Made by a program: the position numbers and the translations under genes
Source: Chlorokybus atmophyticus
Taxonomy: Eukaryota > Streptophyta > Chlorokybophyceae > Chlorokybales > Chlorokybaceae
NCBI GenBank assembly: GCA_009103225.1
Contig: RHPI01002090.1
Span: forward strand, 418,652 to 482,651
DNA length: 64,000 nucleotides
Reading direction: 5' to 3'
Notes under the pieces: model-generated
What the model was told of the DNA's origin: nothing
What the model saw: the letters and a program-made list of their open reading frames with translations, nothing else
Databases searched by the model: none
Shown: piece after piece, positions 1 to 9,861 of the stretch
How the letters are laid out: each line of letters opens with the position of its first letter
Numbering within the stretch: the stretch's first letter is position 1

Positions 1-35
1 CCCCCCACTCACCCACCAAACCCTGGCATTTGCAG

Positions 36-425
36 AGTGTAATGGGCACCTTTGAAGACGCTGCAAGTTGGGCCAAGAAGTACAGCCCCCTACTGGGCCT
101 CGTAGGGTCCGTGGTTTTCGCTGCCGTTGTGGCTACCACCAGGCTCGTCCGCACCCAGGGCAAAATCGACAAGGAGCGCGCGGTGCGCGAGACTTCCACA
201 AACGGAGATCTGCGAGAAGGCGGATACTGCAGCAGTGACACTTGCCGATAAAGCCCGCGTCGACGCAGTGAACACCACCTACGACAAGTACGCTGTTTGG
301 GGCGTGGGGAGGGTCAACTCGTCACTGTGTTCTCGTTTTTCAGGTTGTTTGAGCTGCTTAGCTCTGAAGAATCTCAATCCCTTTCTCCTCAGCAGCGCCG
401 CCGGTGGTTGAAGCAACTACGGTAG
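36..425 (+). CDS. 3' end of an unidentified small membrane protein gene (apparent frameshift)
   Basis: Two terminal exons are visible; the start lies outside the window. Exon 36-287 follows a TTTGCAG acceptor and encodes a hydrophobic stretch (SPLLGLVGSVVFAAVVATTR) followed by a charged segment. Exon 344-425 follows a TTTTTCAG acceptor and ends LKQLR-stop at 423-425. A GTACGC donor at 288 joins them in phase (YDK|LFELLSSEES). Inside the first exon the open frame moves by one base between about 190 and 225: the membrane segment ends in frame with a TAA at 249, while the frame that splices correctly to the last exon is offset by one. This may be an assembly indel or a real lesion. I do not recognise the family. 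One membrane helix and a short polar tail are all that can be stated. Confidence 0.5.
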
Positions 426-432
426 GCAGCAA

Positions 433-472
433 ATGGTAAGTAAGTCTCTTGTGTAGTATGCAAAAGTTTCTT
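433..472 (+). repeat. partial third copy of the fold-back arm
   Basis: The stretch AATGGTAAGTAAGTCTCTTG followed by TGTAGTATGCA matches the start of the right arm of the neighbouring palindrome (AATGGTAAGTCTCTTTTGTAGTATGCA at 655-681), with a 4-base insertion. It directly follows the stop codon of the upstream gene. Confidence 0.6.
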
Positions 473-505
473 TAGAACCATTTTTTGCTCACACTTAGCT
501 ACCTA

Positions 506-712
506 GAGTACAACATATGTTGCTTAAGCAGCTTCTGCATACTATAAAAGAGACTTACCATTGGCATCTTCGCTTGCTGCCGCCTCGCACCTAGGTATAT
601 ATTAGGTATATACCTAGGTATATCTGGGTGCGAGGCGGCAGCAAGCGAAGATGCCAATGGTAAGTCTCTTTTGTAGTATGCAGAAGCTGCTTAAGCAACA
701 TATGTTGTACTC
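506..712. repeat. near-perfect 207-bp palindrome (fold-back/MITE-like element)
   Basis: The left arm, about 506-598, begins GAGTACAACATATGTTGC. The right arm, about 620-712, ends with its exact reverse complement. About 20 bases of TA-rich sequence (TATATTAGGTATATACCTAG) separate them. The arms match over roughly 93 bases with only a few mismatches (for example TATAAAAG against CTTTTGTA). Either strand would fold into one long hairpin. There is no coding capacity. Termini resemble those of a non-autonomous fold-back element, but no clear target duplication was identified. Confidence 0.8.
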
Positions 713-1399
713 AACCTCATCTACCTTGGCATGTCTGAAGGGGGGCGGCTGCGATAAGATAGTTTTTGTGCTGAGTTACTAGTGACCTGTATGAAGCAGG
801 TGTGCATGTGTGGGGGGAGGGTTAGCGAGTGCGCTGGTTGTTTGTGTACATATGTGAGTTGTATACATGTTGAGATTGTGACGGACTGAACAAGTGCAAT
901 GGCGTATACGTTGACGCATGTAGATAATGGAGTTTGACATAGCCCACGACCAACTTTTGTGATTTGTGCTGCAACTATGACAGATTATAATAGGTGCAAT
1001 ATTATGTGTGCTGATGTTGAACAATGCGTTTCATAACTATGCCACTATTCACTATGACTCTGAGCATAGCATCTCTTGTACACTTGTATTAACTACTTTT
1101 ACAAATCAGCGTGGCTGCTTGCACAGCAGTATTAGATTAGCAGGGTTACAAACCATCTGTTACACAAACAATTCTGCAATGCTTTTGCAACAACCTCAAC
1201 CCCACTCGTACACTTGATGCAGAATAGCTAACTCTCAACCAAGTTCTTGTTTATTACACATCACCTCCACGCACAAACCCGCTGTACAAATGAACACCGC
1301 CGCTACTCACTGCGTACAGATTTGCCAACCGCACCAGCTCAAGGCAACAGCACAATATCACCTGCCATGCACACCACGCATTTCAGCAACGATTTTCAG
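713..1399. other. intergenic, no gene seen
   Basis: No exon-like frame, splice pattern or recognisable domain was found on either strand. The end near 1400 is the 3' side of the minus-strand LysM gene and probably includes its 3' UTR. Confidence 0.5.
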
Positions 1400-2681
1400 T
1401 TAGCTTATGATGATATTACACAGACAACCCGCAGGTAGGTAGCAAGCGATTTTACCCGCAAAGATGAGGTCTGGGTTGCGGACAGAGTTAATCTTCACAA
1501 GCTCTGCAACACTCGTGTTGTGCTCCCGCGCAATCTTGCTCAACGTATCACCCTGCCATGCCAACGCCACATAACACCAATCCCCACACTACGCTGCACT
1601 GATCACAATGACAATTACACACCAACTGCAAGAATGTGGCACAATGGTAATACCTTACTGATAACATAGGTCTTGGGGATCCAAAGGGCCTGTCCTGCCT
1701 GGATTGAGTCAGGGTTGTTGATCTGGTTGGTCTGTAAGCAGCAACATGACAACTGTAAGCATGACGGTGGCTGGGTGCATGCACAAATTCGCTGAATGCA
1801 CACAAGGGAAATGAGATCTCACCTCGCTCAGGACATCAACGGATGTATTGTACTGCCTGGCAATGTCCGCAAGAGTCTCGCCCTTGCCAACGGTGTGCAT
1901 GGAGGAGCCACCAACACCAAGACCGGACACTGCACAACATCAACCAGATGAGACATACACACATGCATGGGCATGGCAACAGTAGCAATGCTATCGCCAC
2001 AACTTGGCCCCTCGGTCGTATGTGCATGGCTATTCCAGCAACCAACTGTGAACGACTTTAGCCAGCACCACTCAAACCAGTGTTTCTGTCTCTGAACGTG
2101 CGCACCTGCTTCATGGACCTCCTCAGGGGTGCGCTGGCTATCCTTGAATTTCTTGTACAGAGCCACACCGGCTGCGCCAGCAGCGGCGGCGCCCACGGCA
2201 CGAGCGAGGAAGCGGAGCGGTCCAGCCCTGCCAAAAGTTTATGTCGAAAATGCTCAATGTGACTACAGGAGAGATGCAAAGGGGTGCTACATGCACAAGT
2301 AATAATCACAACAAGTGTCACTCACTTCTGCTCCTCCTTGACTGTCTCAGGGGTGTACTCAGTGTACTCCGTGAAGGGGCTCGCCATGGCCTGGATGCCT
2401 GCGCGGCGGCCGGACTTGCGGGCGAACTACGTTACGCAAGGGGAGAAGGGGTGAGCGTCAGGGAGGCCAGCTGACACACTTGCATGCTTGGCCGCATGTT
2501 GCTTGCCTGTAACTGAATATGCATGGCTTACTTTCAAAGAAGAGGTCGAGGCAGGTGCCAAGCGCAAGGGCGTTCCCCTCAGGACCGACGAGGCGGAGGA
2601 GGAGGTGGCCTGTGCAGGAGCTGCCGGTGCCCTGCGGGCGGCAACGGCGGCTGGCACGGTGGCGGCAAACGACGCGGCCAT
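1400..2681 (-). CDS. LysM-domain protein with plastid-type transit peptide
   Basis: Six exons in phase: 2681-2532, 2426-2326, 2227-2106, 1929-1823, 1731-1654 and 1552-1400, giving about 236 residues. The start is the first ATG of exon 1 (MAASFAATVPAAVAARR...). Residues 1-50 are rich in Ala, Ser, Thr and Arg with almost no acids, as in chloroplast transit peptides. Around residues 90-110 is a short hydrophobic Ala/Gly/Val stretch (AVGAAAAGAAGVALYKKF), a possible membrane anchor. Two LysM repeats follow: HTVGKGETLADIARQYNTSV... ending in LWIPK, and GDTLSKIAREHNTSVAELVK ending in KIACYLP. LysM modules bind N-acetylglucosamine-containing glycans such as peptidoglycan or chitin. Plastid targeting is inferred from composition only; a secreted route is less likely because the leader lacks a long hydrophobic core. 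No catalytic domain is present. Confidence 0.85.
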
Positions 2682-3590
2682 CAAACAACTACGCAAGAGA
2701 AACTACGAACGCTGAATACGCTTGGGTTAAACGGCAATCCCAACACAGTTGCTGTGTCGAACTACTTCACCCACGACACCGCAGGCAACGAGGACTAGAG
2801 CGACGACCCCTTTGGTGATGTGACGGAGTTTGAGTAGCTCCAAGTATGACGTTCTGGCTACGCTCTCGCTTCCCCCGACTGTTCGCCCTGCAAGCAGCGA
2901 AACCCAATAGCCGGCAACTTGATACCACCAAACTTCGCTAGTACACGCGAAGCGATTGCGAAGCAAGCAGTTTCGATATCCCTAGGGGCCTAGTGATATC
3001 CGGCAATCCAGCTGACACATCAGCTCAACGGCTACATGGATTCCATGCGCAATCTGCAGGGGCGCAGGCAGATCTCTCCTCCGGCCAAATCTGCCCCGAA
3101 GCCCAGCTGGCGGCCTTTCTCTCTCGCTCTCTCCCGCGCTTTCTCGTCAGACAGCGTCAACCACTGCTCGTTGCCGTGCTCCTTCTCGAACCGTCGCGCA
3201 AACGCTGCTGTACAGCGCTGCTGAGCTGACGCACACATGCGTAGGTCGCGGCAACGCCGCGATGTACTTGGAGTTGCAGCAATGCTTGCTTCGATCACGT
3301 GCCGGAGTGAATCACCGGTGTTGATGCAATGTCGTGGCAGCGGCCTTTCTCCTGTCAGGTGTGGGGAGGTGAATTGCTAGGCCAGTGGAGCGTAGCGCTG
3401 CTAGGCTACAAGTCTGAACACCTTCAGTTTCGGGGCTGGACAAAGGAAGCAGTGGTGGAGCCAATTGGAGCAAGGTATAGCTTTTGTGATGTGTTGTGTT
3501 GCTGGCTGCTGCGGGAGTGCGCAAAAACGCCGCCCCTGCTTGATTTGCTAAGGCGATCTTGAGGATGAGATCGTCACCATCAACCTCACG
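2682..3590. other. intergenic between the divergent LysM and DHHC genes
   Basis: Must hold the promoters of both flanking genes, whose start codons face away from each other. No TATA box or exon stands out. A minus-strand open frame at 3032-3298 is rich in Arg and Glu but has no family resemblance and was not called. Confidence 0.45.
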
Positions 3591-6140
3591 ATGAGGCGGC
3601 ACGGGCTCCAAAGCCCCCTAAATGGCTACCAGGTGCGAGCAAGAAATGACATTACAGCAATGACAATTGTGATAGCGGTGTCAGCTTGTGTGGGGCAGGA
3701 GAGGATCACCGCTGTTTGGACAGGATGTCGGATGCAATTGAACACAATTGGCTGACTACTTCTTCAAAAGAATGTCATGGCAATGTTTGGGCTGCAGGAG
3801 ATTTCTGTTTCTCCGCTTGTGAACATATGCACAGTCGACTTATTTACTTGCGCAGCGATCAAGCAGACACTCAGGCACATGGAACACAGGCAGTTGCCAC
3901 TCACTGATTCAGTTCATGGCAGAAGTGTTGTACAGAGTTAGTGTGTACAAAAGGGACATCTGTCTGGTGTTGTCTCAACCGGCTCCACGTGTGGTGCAAC
4001 CAATTGAACGGAACACACACGCATTTTGCAACATGATGTTCCACTGATTACTCCGCCCACCCCCACCCCCACCACAGATCTCGGCATGGTGCGTGCTTTT
4101 GTCCCTGGTGATCCTCTTCTACGTCTTCTTCGCCCCCTTCACCGGCCCCCCGGCCGCCGCCTACGCCCTTGAAGCCATCTACTCCCTACTGGTAAGACAA
4201 CTACAACACCCAAACCAAGACCACAGAAAAGTATCGTGTGATATAGTACTGTTACCGGTGCCTAAGTATCTATCCTATTTCAGGTTGTGGGTATCCTCAT
4301 TGCGGGGTTCACCTGTTCCCTTTCCGACCCCGCTGATCCCGGCGTGCGTTACGATGCGGTGGTGTCGACGCCGAAGCTGCAGGAACAGGGTGTGACAGCG
4401 GGTCTGGCGTGGTGCAGCCTCTGCGCGGCGCGCGTGCTGGCAGGGAGCAAACATTGCAGGGCGTGCGACAAATGCGTGCACGCGTTCGACCACCACTGCA
4501 AGGCATGTGGTCGAATGCACATGCCTTCAAGGGGATTGATAATTCAGAGAGACATGAAGTATCGTTAAGGCAATGGGTGTGTATCCGCTCATCAGTTCAT
4601 TCAACCCTTTGGCGATAGATGCTTGGCTCCTGATTTGTGTAACACTTGACTGTTCCGATCATGCGGTTGAGTTCTACATTGTCATGCCTTCTTCGGTCTG
4701 CACATGCAGCCATGCACTCATTCCTCTTTCATTGACTCAGTCCATGAACACTCTGTCTCTTAAACATCTGCGTTGCTTTCACTCACCGGTGTTTATATGC
4801 AGTGGTTGAACAATTGCGTTGGGGAGAAGAACTACCGCTCATTTTTGGCACTCGTGTGCCTGACTCTCGCCCTGGTAAGTGCACGTTGATCATCCACTCG
4901 CTCTCGCGGTCTCACCATTGCAGTTGACATCTACACATGTTTTGAGTTCTTCCAACACGTGCACACTAACGCGCAGGTTGTGCTTCAACTGGCGGTGGGC
5001 GTGTTCCTTCTGGTGGACATGTTTCGGGGCAGCGGCCGCGCCCGCGCCCTCCTCTCATCCAAATACAGCGGCAATATTCCACGGGCCGTGCTGGCAGGTT
5101 TGCTAGCAATACCATATTCCATTATAGCATCAACACGTGCCACTATCTATCCAGCTCGTAGCATTGGTATGACGACATACACATTGACACAGGTGTTGTG
5201 TTGACATGCTCCCTTATCACCCTCGCATCGGGAGGGCTCCTGGCGGAGCTGCTCTCCTTTCACATGCTGCTGCAATATAAGGTAGCACCTTCTTACAACT
5301 GCCTCACATCACATGATGCCAATGTTGTCTCATCTCCCGACTGACTCACTTCGGTTGGTTCTGATGCAGGGCATGACAACGTACGGGTACATACTTGAGC
5401 AGCGGCAGCGGCGTGCGCAGGAGCGCAACCGCGCGACCACATACGCCCCGTCGCAGTATGGCAACCGGTGCATGCGCGGGCTGTGTCCCGGATCGGTGCG
5501 ACGACGCATCTACCCCGACGCGGTAACCAACATGAAGGCACTGATGATACTCGTTCTCAATGCGTGAGGGTCATTCTCTGACCTGATGTTGATTTTGTGT
5601 TCAGGGGCTTGAGGGTGATCCTGAGATGCAGTTGGAGCCCCGCAGCGTGCCCATCCTCTCCACGCCGCGCAACAGCCTCGACGCCATGCTCGGCAGCGAC
5701 CCGACAATGTTACACGGCTCGTTTGAACGCAGCCACCTCGCATCTCCGCTATCTTTGCGAGAACAACAGGTACCCCAACATAAGGCTGATTTCTCAACTC
5801 CACCCACACTCACCTACTTCTCCAACGTGACGACAAAACCTCGTCTCCTTGTTGTTTTGTACAGGCGTTGAGAGAGAGGCTTGCAGGCGGGGGGTATGTC
5901 GGCGTGAGTTTGTCGTCGAGCATGTCGGGGTCGCCGCTGGCGTCAGCAGAGTTAAGAAGGAGTCTGCACGAGACGCTGAGGGCGAGCCTGGTGACGCCGG
6001 CAGCACATCATCATCATCAACATCAACAACCGCCAGGCCCGTCGGGGGACTCGCCCTTCTCACGCAACAGCAGCGCCAGGGCGTCCCAGCGCAACAGCGC
6101 AAGGGAGGGCCTGGCCAGCCCCACGCCACCTGTTGAGTAG
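3591..6140 (+). CDS. DHHC-type protein S-acyltransferase (palmitoyltransferase)
   Basis: Nine exons: 3591-3632, 4078-4191, 4284-4502, 4803-4874, 4977-5097, 5193-5281, 5369-5521, 5605-5769 and 5865-6140; about 416 residues. The start ATG opens [14 protein letters not shown], matching the N-terminus usual in plant acyltransferases. Two membrane helices follow, then a DPADPG motif. Next is the Cys-rich domain ([21 protein letters not shown]) with the catalytic DHHC inside [20 protein letters not shown], then two more helices. A TTxE-like element (TTYGYILE) follows. The C-terminal 200 residues are Ser/Arg/His-rich and probably cytosolic. The enzyme transfers palmitate from its own Cys to protein thiols at an endomembrane or the plasma membrane. 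The intron splitting DHHCK from WLNN starts with GC (AAG|GCATGT) rather than GT. Confidence 0.93.
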
Positions 6141-6441
6141 TGGTAGCCTAATGCGCGACTGCAACAGTTGGTTGCGGAACAGGTTCAGCACAGTATGCAA
6201 GGGTGCATACACGAAGCATATACGTATATGAAGAGTGCTACTGCTCTGTTAAGGTGTACCACTCAGCATCCATCTGTTGTGCAAATATCTCCAATAGTGA
6301 GGTGTGCTGCTCAACACTACGGGCGAGTTTATGATAGCTATGGCCATAGCTTGAACAAAGGCTGTGCTGAGTTGCGAGGGATGTTGGCTGCCTGTGTTCT
6401 GCTTGATGGTACACAGTGCAATCTAGTCCAATCTATTGATG
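6141..6441. other. tail-to-tail intergenic region
   Basis: Lies between the stop codons of the plus-strand DHHC gene and the minus-strand bS16 gene and so should contain both 3' UTRs. Nothing else is seen. Confidence 0.5.
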
Positions 6442-7492
6442 CTATGTCTTTTTCTTGGACTTGGCATTTGCCCCGGGCGGTAGCGGCTGCGGTGCCGGCC
6501 TGGGAGGCAAAATGTTGGCTTTGGCCAGCAGCCAGGCCACGCGATCTGAAGGCTGCGCTCCCACAGAAAGCCAGTACCTGCAATAAACCCATAGTGAACG
6601 AACAATCCAGCCAAACCCAGCCCTCCACACTTGTGGTATCATGCAGCAGCCGACCGCGCGTGTGCAGAAATGAGTTCTTACTTTATTCGCTCGGTGTTCA
6701 GACTGATGTGCTTGTTGCCATCCTTGTCTGCAAAGCAAGCAACAGTCAGCGTCTCATGCTGCATTAGCTGGGAATAAGGACTGGCATGTGGCGTGCACGC
6801 AGTACAAGCCTTAGCATAGACAGTGAGTGGACAAGCAGTGCGACATCCTCAGCTGCAACGCTCTGCGTTGTGCAACACAGCGAGGGCAGTGAGTGAAAAG
6901 ACACTTGCCAGAAGCTGATTGACCTATGCATGGCAGTAACGCTTGGCAACTGGTCGGCAACATGTCGCGCAGATATGCATACGCCTACGCGCAACCCCAC
7001 TATAAACCCTTTTGCCGCATTCCACACACTGCAACTCGCAACACATGCCAATGCTTCGCAAACACTCTTCAGTTTGCGATTGTGTGCAATACAAATGATG
7101 CAATGCACAGCAAGAGCCACCACCAATGCAGCACAGTCGAAACAACCTGATGTGCGGAAGCCCTCACTCCCGAGCGCTACACGGTGAAACTAATACAACA
7201 CACGCAACTGACACAAAAGGGCATGCCAAGGAGATTCTGGGTTCACACGAGTGTACACGCAGCTCAGCATGGTGACCGCAAGCGCTGTGATGTAACTCAT
7301 GCCTGTACTAGAGCGAAACTAAGACTGTGATTTGCAAGAGATTGTTGACTGTGTCATACTTGGGATGGGGTCGTAGGTGCCCACAACGTCAATGTGGCGG
7401 CCGTCCCTGGGGGCACGGCTGTCCGCGACGAATATCCGGTAGAACGGCCAGTTGTGCCGCCCAAACCGTGCCAGCCGTAACCGCACCGGCAT
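6442..7492 (-). CDS. organellar ribosomal protein bS16
   Basis: Three exons, 7492-7360, 6727-6682 and 6577-6442, give 104 residues. The start ATG follows an in-frame TAG two codons upstream, so the protein begins [12 protein letters not shown] exactly like bacterial S16, without a long presequence. Family landmarks: [17 protein letters not shown], then [28 protein letters not shown] and a Pro/Lys-rich tail (KSKKKT-stop). bS16 is an assembly and structural protein of the small ribosomal subunit of bacteria, mitochondria and plastids; the eukaryotic cytosolic ribosome has no equivalent, so this copy must serve an organelle. In plants nuclear S16 copies can serve mitochondria or plastids; the sequence does not decide which here. 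A (CCG)n tract (CGG on the coding strand) lies about 190 bp upstream of the start. Confidence 0.95.
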
Positions 7493-8778
7493 GCCGCCCT
7501 ACTCCTCCACTTCTTCCTCGTCCTTCTCCTCCTGCTCCCTCTTGGCCCCTGCTCTGCCGCCTTCTCCTGGTCTCGCCTGCGGCCAACTTCCCGGCTCCCC
7601 AGACGGCTTCAACGCTTCTTTGCTCTGCCTTCAACACAGGCAGGCCCACCGCCGCCTCCACCAGCTTCTACACGCACAGCTACGCCGCCGCCGCCACCAC
7701 CGCCGCCGCTGAGCTCGTCAGTGGTGGGACTTGTACAATGATGGCCCCTGATTCCTTTACCACTACACACACCACTTGCACAACCGGTGTTACAGGAGTC
7801 AGCAGTCAGTGACTCCGCTGCTAAGGGATGAACTTTCTGTGGCATGCAAGAAATTTCAGAGCTGAAAAGGTGATGAATTACTAATTATCACGAATAACAA
7901 ATCAGGCCATGCCATGGCAATCAGGTGCTGTTCGTTGATGCGAGCAAAGCCCGCAGTGTCTCATTAGCTTGCACAAATGCGTGTTGCGTTTGCTGGCGTT
8001 GTGTGCACATGCTTGCCAGGACGCGCACTTCTGCGTCTTGCACGCTCTCTTACCACTAAAAGGAGCGTTCATGATATGTAATGCACTCCATGTCTGTCGC
8101 CAACCACACTGCACGCACACGTTGTGGTAGCCAACAGCTTACGCGTGCAGAATTTGCCATGTCTAGCTTGTGTGTGACATAACAAGTGCATTGTACACAT
8201 TACTGCGCACTGACAATGTCCACATTCAGTGGTGGCCTGAGACGTACGGCGATTTTCGCGGGAAATCACCATGCAGCACTGGGAGTTACGCTAAAGGATG
8301 CACTGTGCTTGGACTAATGTAGGATGTTGCAACAGCGATACATGATTCATGTTGTGCATGCATTCACATCAGAGGTTTGCCTCCACGCAGGTTACACCAT
8401 GGATGCAAGGCATCAACTGGTTGTGGGCCACAGTCATGACCGCTGTTCTATCAGATCCCACAGAACCACATGGTACGGCCAACAGACTCAAAACTGCATC
8501 GCCATCAGACTGGTGCAAACTGTACGTCGCACTCAGCGCACTCAGCCAAAACTGTCGAAAACTGAACCAACAACAAGTTATTGTCTTACGCTACATACAA
8601 GGTATACCCTACCTGCTCAGTAAAAGCTGTCATCGCAGTTACTTGCTTGCAATTGTCCATCGGACTTGCTCATGCACTACACTACCAGCACCCTAATGCC
8701 AACCTGTGGTTGACTGCACGCACTGCAAACGCTGCACACAGCGAACAGAGAAGCGATGATGCTAAAGGCTTGACAATG
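7493..8778. other. upstream region of bS16 and 3' flank of LSm8
   Basis: No gene was identified. The segment contains a CCG-rich tract at 7683-7710, on the coding strand of bS16 a (CGG)n run likely in its promoter or 5' UTR. It also has the E2F-like sequence described separately. Open frames here show biased, low-complexity composition only. Confidence 0.5.
8253..8265. promoter_or_regulatory. E2F-like palindromic motif
   Basis: TTTTCGCGGGAAA fits the E2F/DP consensus (TTTSSCGC and its complement) on both strands. It lies about 760 bp upstream of bS16 and 500 bp past the LSm8 stop codon, so a regulatory role is speculative. Confidence 0.25.
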
Positions 8779-9682
8779 CTAGTGCGCAACACCCTTGAGC
8801 GGGTGCGCACGGATGGCGTTGAGATCCAGGTTGCTGTCCAGCTCTTCGTCCAGCTCCCCAACGACAGCTCTGCACAAACCCACATGCAACAGGCAATTGT
8901 TGTCTAGCATTTCCTTTGGGAGCATCTCAAGACGACAAGTGCAAACACGCGGCACTGATGTGAATCACTTGTGACGTACATGTTGTCACCGCGGATGACG
9001 TACAGGCCAAGCACCAGTTGCTCCACGCCAGCCTGCGCACAAAACTTGCTTTAACCGATGTCAAAGGCACAGTTGACGGAGTGGCCTGATCCAACTATTG
9101 CACAGAGCCAACCATGAAACAATGCAACTAGCAGCAATTGCACGTATGCTTCGCGTTAGCAAGTGCTTGGATGGCACTTGCCTTTGTCGAGTAAACGCGT
9201 TCGTGTGACTCGTCTAGAATAAGGTTTGTTGTTTGGTCGAAGCCTCGAAGAACGCCCTGCCAGGAAACATGACGCATTTCTCATGCCATTACACAGTGGC
9301 GTGCAAAGTACAGCGCTCGTGTGTGCGTTTTGCAAGGCATTGCTTGCAGCCGGTAGGACATGCTGCTGCACATACCACGATGTTGCGCCCGTCGCTTGTG
9401 ATGACAGAAATGGGCTCTGCATAGCAAAACGAGCATGTTCACATTCTGCAAGCGTCACCCAAGCAACAAGCATTGCCATTCACCAAGCAGCGCGGAACAT
9501 GAAGGAAGGCTGAGGAAAGTGCATTACGAAGTAGTACGCACAGCAGCTGTTTGCCTGCTCCCCAAGCGAAGTAGGTAGGTGTGCCTAGGCTAAGCCGAAG
9601 CATTTACTCGCATGCACAGAGAGCAGAGACTGAAGGACTTACGGTCCACCAGCGACTCCAGGCCGATATCCTTGCTCGTCAT
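8779..9682 (-). CDS. LSM8: U6 snRNA-associated Sm-like protein LSm8
   Basis: Five exons, 9682-9643, 9416-9376, 9256-9182, 9032-8980 and 8869-8779, encode 99 residues, the normal length for LSm8. The Sm1 motif runs through ISVITSDGRNIVGVLRGFDQ, followed by TNLILDESHERV. The Sm2 motif contains GLYVIRGDNIAVVGELDEE. The C-terminus HPLKGVAH matches the LSm8-specific tail (other LSm paralogues lack the terminal VAH). LSm8 joins LSm2-7 in the nuclear ring that binds the 3' oligo(U) of U6 snRNA and supports spliceosome assembly. The third intron begins with GC (AAAG|GCAAGT). The gene starts 179 bp from the divergent legumain gene, and its 5' flank has a CGG-type tract on the coding strand. Confidence 0.96.
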
Positions 9683-9861
9683 CGCCTGGGGCCCTCCTCC
9701 CCCACGCCTCCCCGTCAGCCACCACCACCGACGCCGCCGCCCACCAACCCGCCTTACCAGCCTAACCCTAGGCTGAGCTCTGGCCCTCAGCTGTGCTCAA
9801 TTGCAGCATTGCTGCCAAGCTGAAGCTTAGCATTGCAGCCTGGGCGGCGACGGTGGTGGCG
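9683..9861. promoter_or_regulatory. compact bidirectional promoter region (LSm8 / legumain)
   Basis: Only 179 bp separate the start codons of two head-to-head genes. The LSm8 side (9713-9745) is CCG/CCA-rich. The legumain side (9842-9861) is GGCGGCGACGGTGGTGGCG directly before its ATG. No TATA box is evident. Confidence 0.6.

Noticed and set aside
3312-3611. Minus-strand open frame beginning [18 protein letters not shown]
   Set aside because: It overlaps exon 1 of the DHHC gene on the other strand, whose [14 protein letters not shown] start is strongly conserved; the minus frame has no ATG and no family match.
6168-6767. 199-codon plus-strand open frame
   Set aside because: It is antisense to two exons of bS16 and shows no domain.
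7327-7812. Pro/Ser/Ala-rich plus-strand open frame
   Set aside because: Antisense to bS16 exon 1 and its CCG-rich 5' flank; composition follows the repeat.
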